A stretch of 6,196 nucleotides of DNA. It comes from Bacillota bacterium (GTDB lineage Bacteria > Bacillota > Clostridia > Clostridiales > Clostridiaceae). The notes below the pieces were generated by a model, which was not told the DNA's origin, searched no databases, and was given only the letters and a program-made list of their open reading frames with translations. The first letter of the stretch is position 1; each line of letters opens with the position of its first letter. Position numbers and translations under genes: made by a program. Below, in pieces: positions 5,538-6,196 of the stretch. The DNA is taken from the NCBI GenBank assembly GCA_030706015.1, contig JAUZPI010000150.1:1-6196 (forward strand). The letters run 5' to 3'.

Positions 5538-6196
5538 ATGAAATTAAACAAGGGTGACAAAATAGGTATAGTTGGTTGTTCAAATGGCCAGCTATTATCA
5601 TACAGAACAAAGCTGGGAATGCTGATTAAGGTAATGGCAGATATGGGATTGGTGCCTGTGCTCAGTGACTTTATATTTGAAGACTATTCTGTATTCAGCG
5701 GCAGCGGGGAGGAACGTGCAAAGGCATTAGTTAAGTTTTATGCTGATAAGGATATAAAGGCGATATTTGATATATCTGGTGGAGATGTAGCAAATGAGAT
5801 ATTAGAGATTGTAGATTTTGACTTGATTAAAAATAATCCGAAGCCTTTTTTTGGATACAGCGATTTAACTACTGTAATAAATGCAATATATGCGAAAACA
5901 GAAGAAACATCCTATTTGTATCAAATTAGAAATCTAATATATGATCATAATGAGTCTCAAATAAAATGGTTTACTAATTCACTTTTCAACGGAGAAAAAG
6001 ATTTGTTTGATGTGAAGTATTCCTTTATTCAAGGAAATAAGATGGAGGGTGTGGTTGTAGGTGGTAATATTCGATGTCTGCTTAAATTAGCAGGAACTCC
6101 ATATATGCCAAACTTTGAAAATAAGATATTACTTTTAGAAGCTTTTGGGTCAGATGTAGGTTTGGTAACAACACATTTAACTCAATTGAAGCACAT
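5538..6196 (+). CDS. S66-family peptidase (LD-carboxypeptidase/MccF-like), 5' part
   Basis: An open frame from ATG 5538, with AGGAG at 5524-5528, runs off the right edge: 219 codons of a gene normally about 280-345 codons long. The N-terminus KLNKGDKIGIVGCSNG (2-17) is the S66 start. SGGDVANEIL (80-89) and PKPFFGYSDLTTVINAIYAKT (101-121) carry the nucleophile S108 in GYSDLT. GGNIRCLLKLAGTPYMP (175-191) and ILLLEAFG (197-204) carry the likely catalytic E201. The third residue, a His, would lie beyond the window. S66 enzymes cut L-D peptide bonds in murein recycling, or, in the MccF branch, the amide bond of processed microcin C-type nucleotides. The GG-x-x-ANE segment and IYAKT look more MccF-like, but the HGP motif expected after the nucleophile is replaced by YLYQIRNLIYD (126-136), so this is a distinct subgroup of uncertain substrate. 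Probably cytoplasmic; no signal peptide is seen. Confidence 0.9.
   Translation, partial: MKLNKGDKIGIVGCSNGQLLSYRTKLGMLIKVMADMGLVPVLSDFIFEDYSVFSGSGEERAKALVKFYADKDIKAIFDISGGDVANEILEIVDFDLIKNNPKPFFGYSDLTTVINAIYAKTEETSYLYQIRNLIYDHNESQIKWFTNSLFNGEKDLFDVKYSFIQGNKMEGVVVGGNIRCLLKLAGTPYMPNFENKILLLEAFGSDVGLVTTHLTQLKH

Overview
This window reads as low-GC Firmicutes chromosome, most likely Clostridium or a close relative. The DNA is AT-rich (by eye about one third G+C), and Arg is mostly AGA and Ile often ATA. Strong GGAGG-type ribosome binding sites sit 7 to 10 bases before most starts, and all genes lie on the + strand with short gaps. Genus and species are inferred from style, not from a marker gene.

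Left block (1-2605): the 3' end of a GNAT acetyltransferase, a short two-cluster ferredoxin-type protein related to epoxyqueuosine reductase (QueG), an Rpn/PD-(D/E)XK nuclease with a probable promoter of its own, and a HAD phosphatase. The block ends in a strong hairpin directly on the HAD stop codon. Middle block (2606-3976): a probable promoter, then a 336-residue protein joining a GNAT domain to a conserved-looking domain of unknown function, then a wrecked RimJ/RimL-type acetyltransferase that has lost its middle. Right block (3977-6196): a small SAM-dependent methyltransferase, a VOC (glyoxalase/bleomycin-resistance fold) protein, a GNAT overlapping the VOC gene, and the first 219 codons of an S66 (LD-carboxypeptidase/MccF-like) peptidase running off the window.

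No RNA gene, CRISPR array, insertion sequence or integrase was seen. The window is an accessory-looking run of small modifying enzymes, including four GNAT loci, one of them dead. The tightly packed methyltransferase-VOC-GNAT-S66 set could serve detoxification or immunity against small toxic molecules, because each fold has known resistance members, but no substrate can be read from sequence. The items most worth a second look are the GNAT-unknown domain fusion with a 24-base perfect palindrome inside its coding sequence, the GNAT/S66 pair, the unusual S66 subgroup, the deletion-derived pseudogene, and a possible internal start in the Rpn nuclease gene. I did not find a clear, wholly new system.
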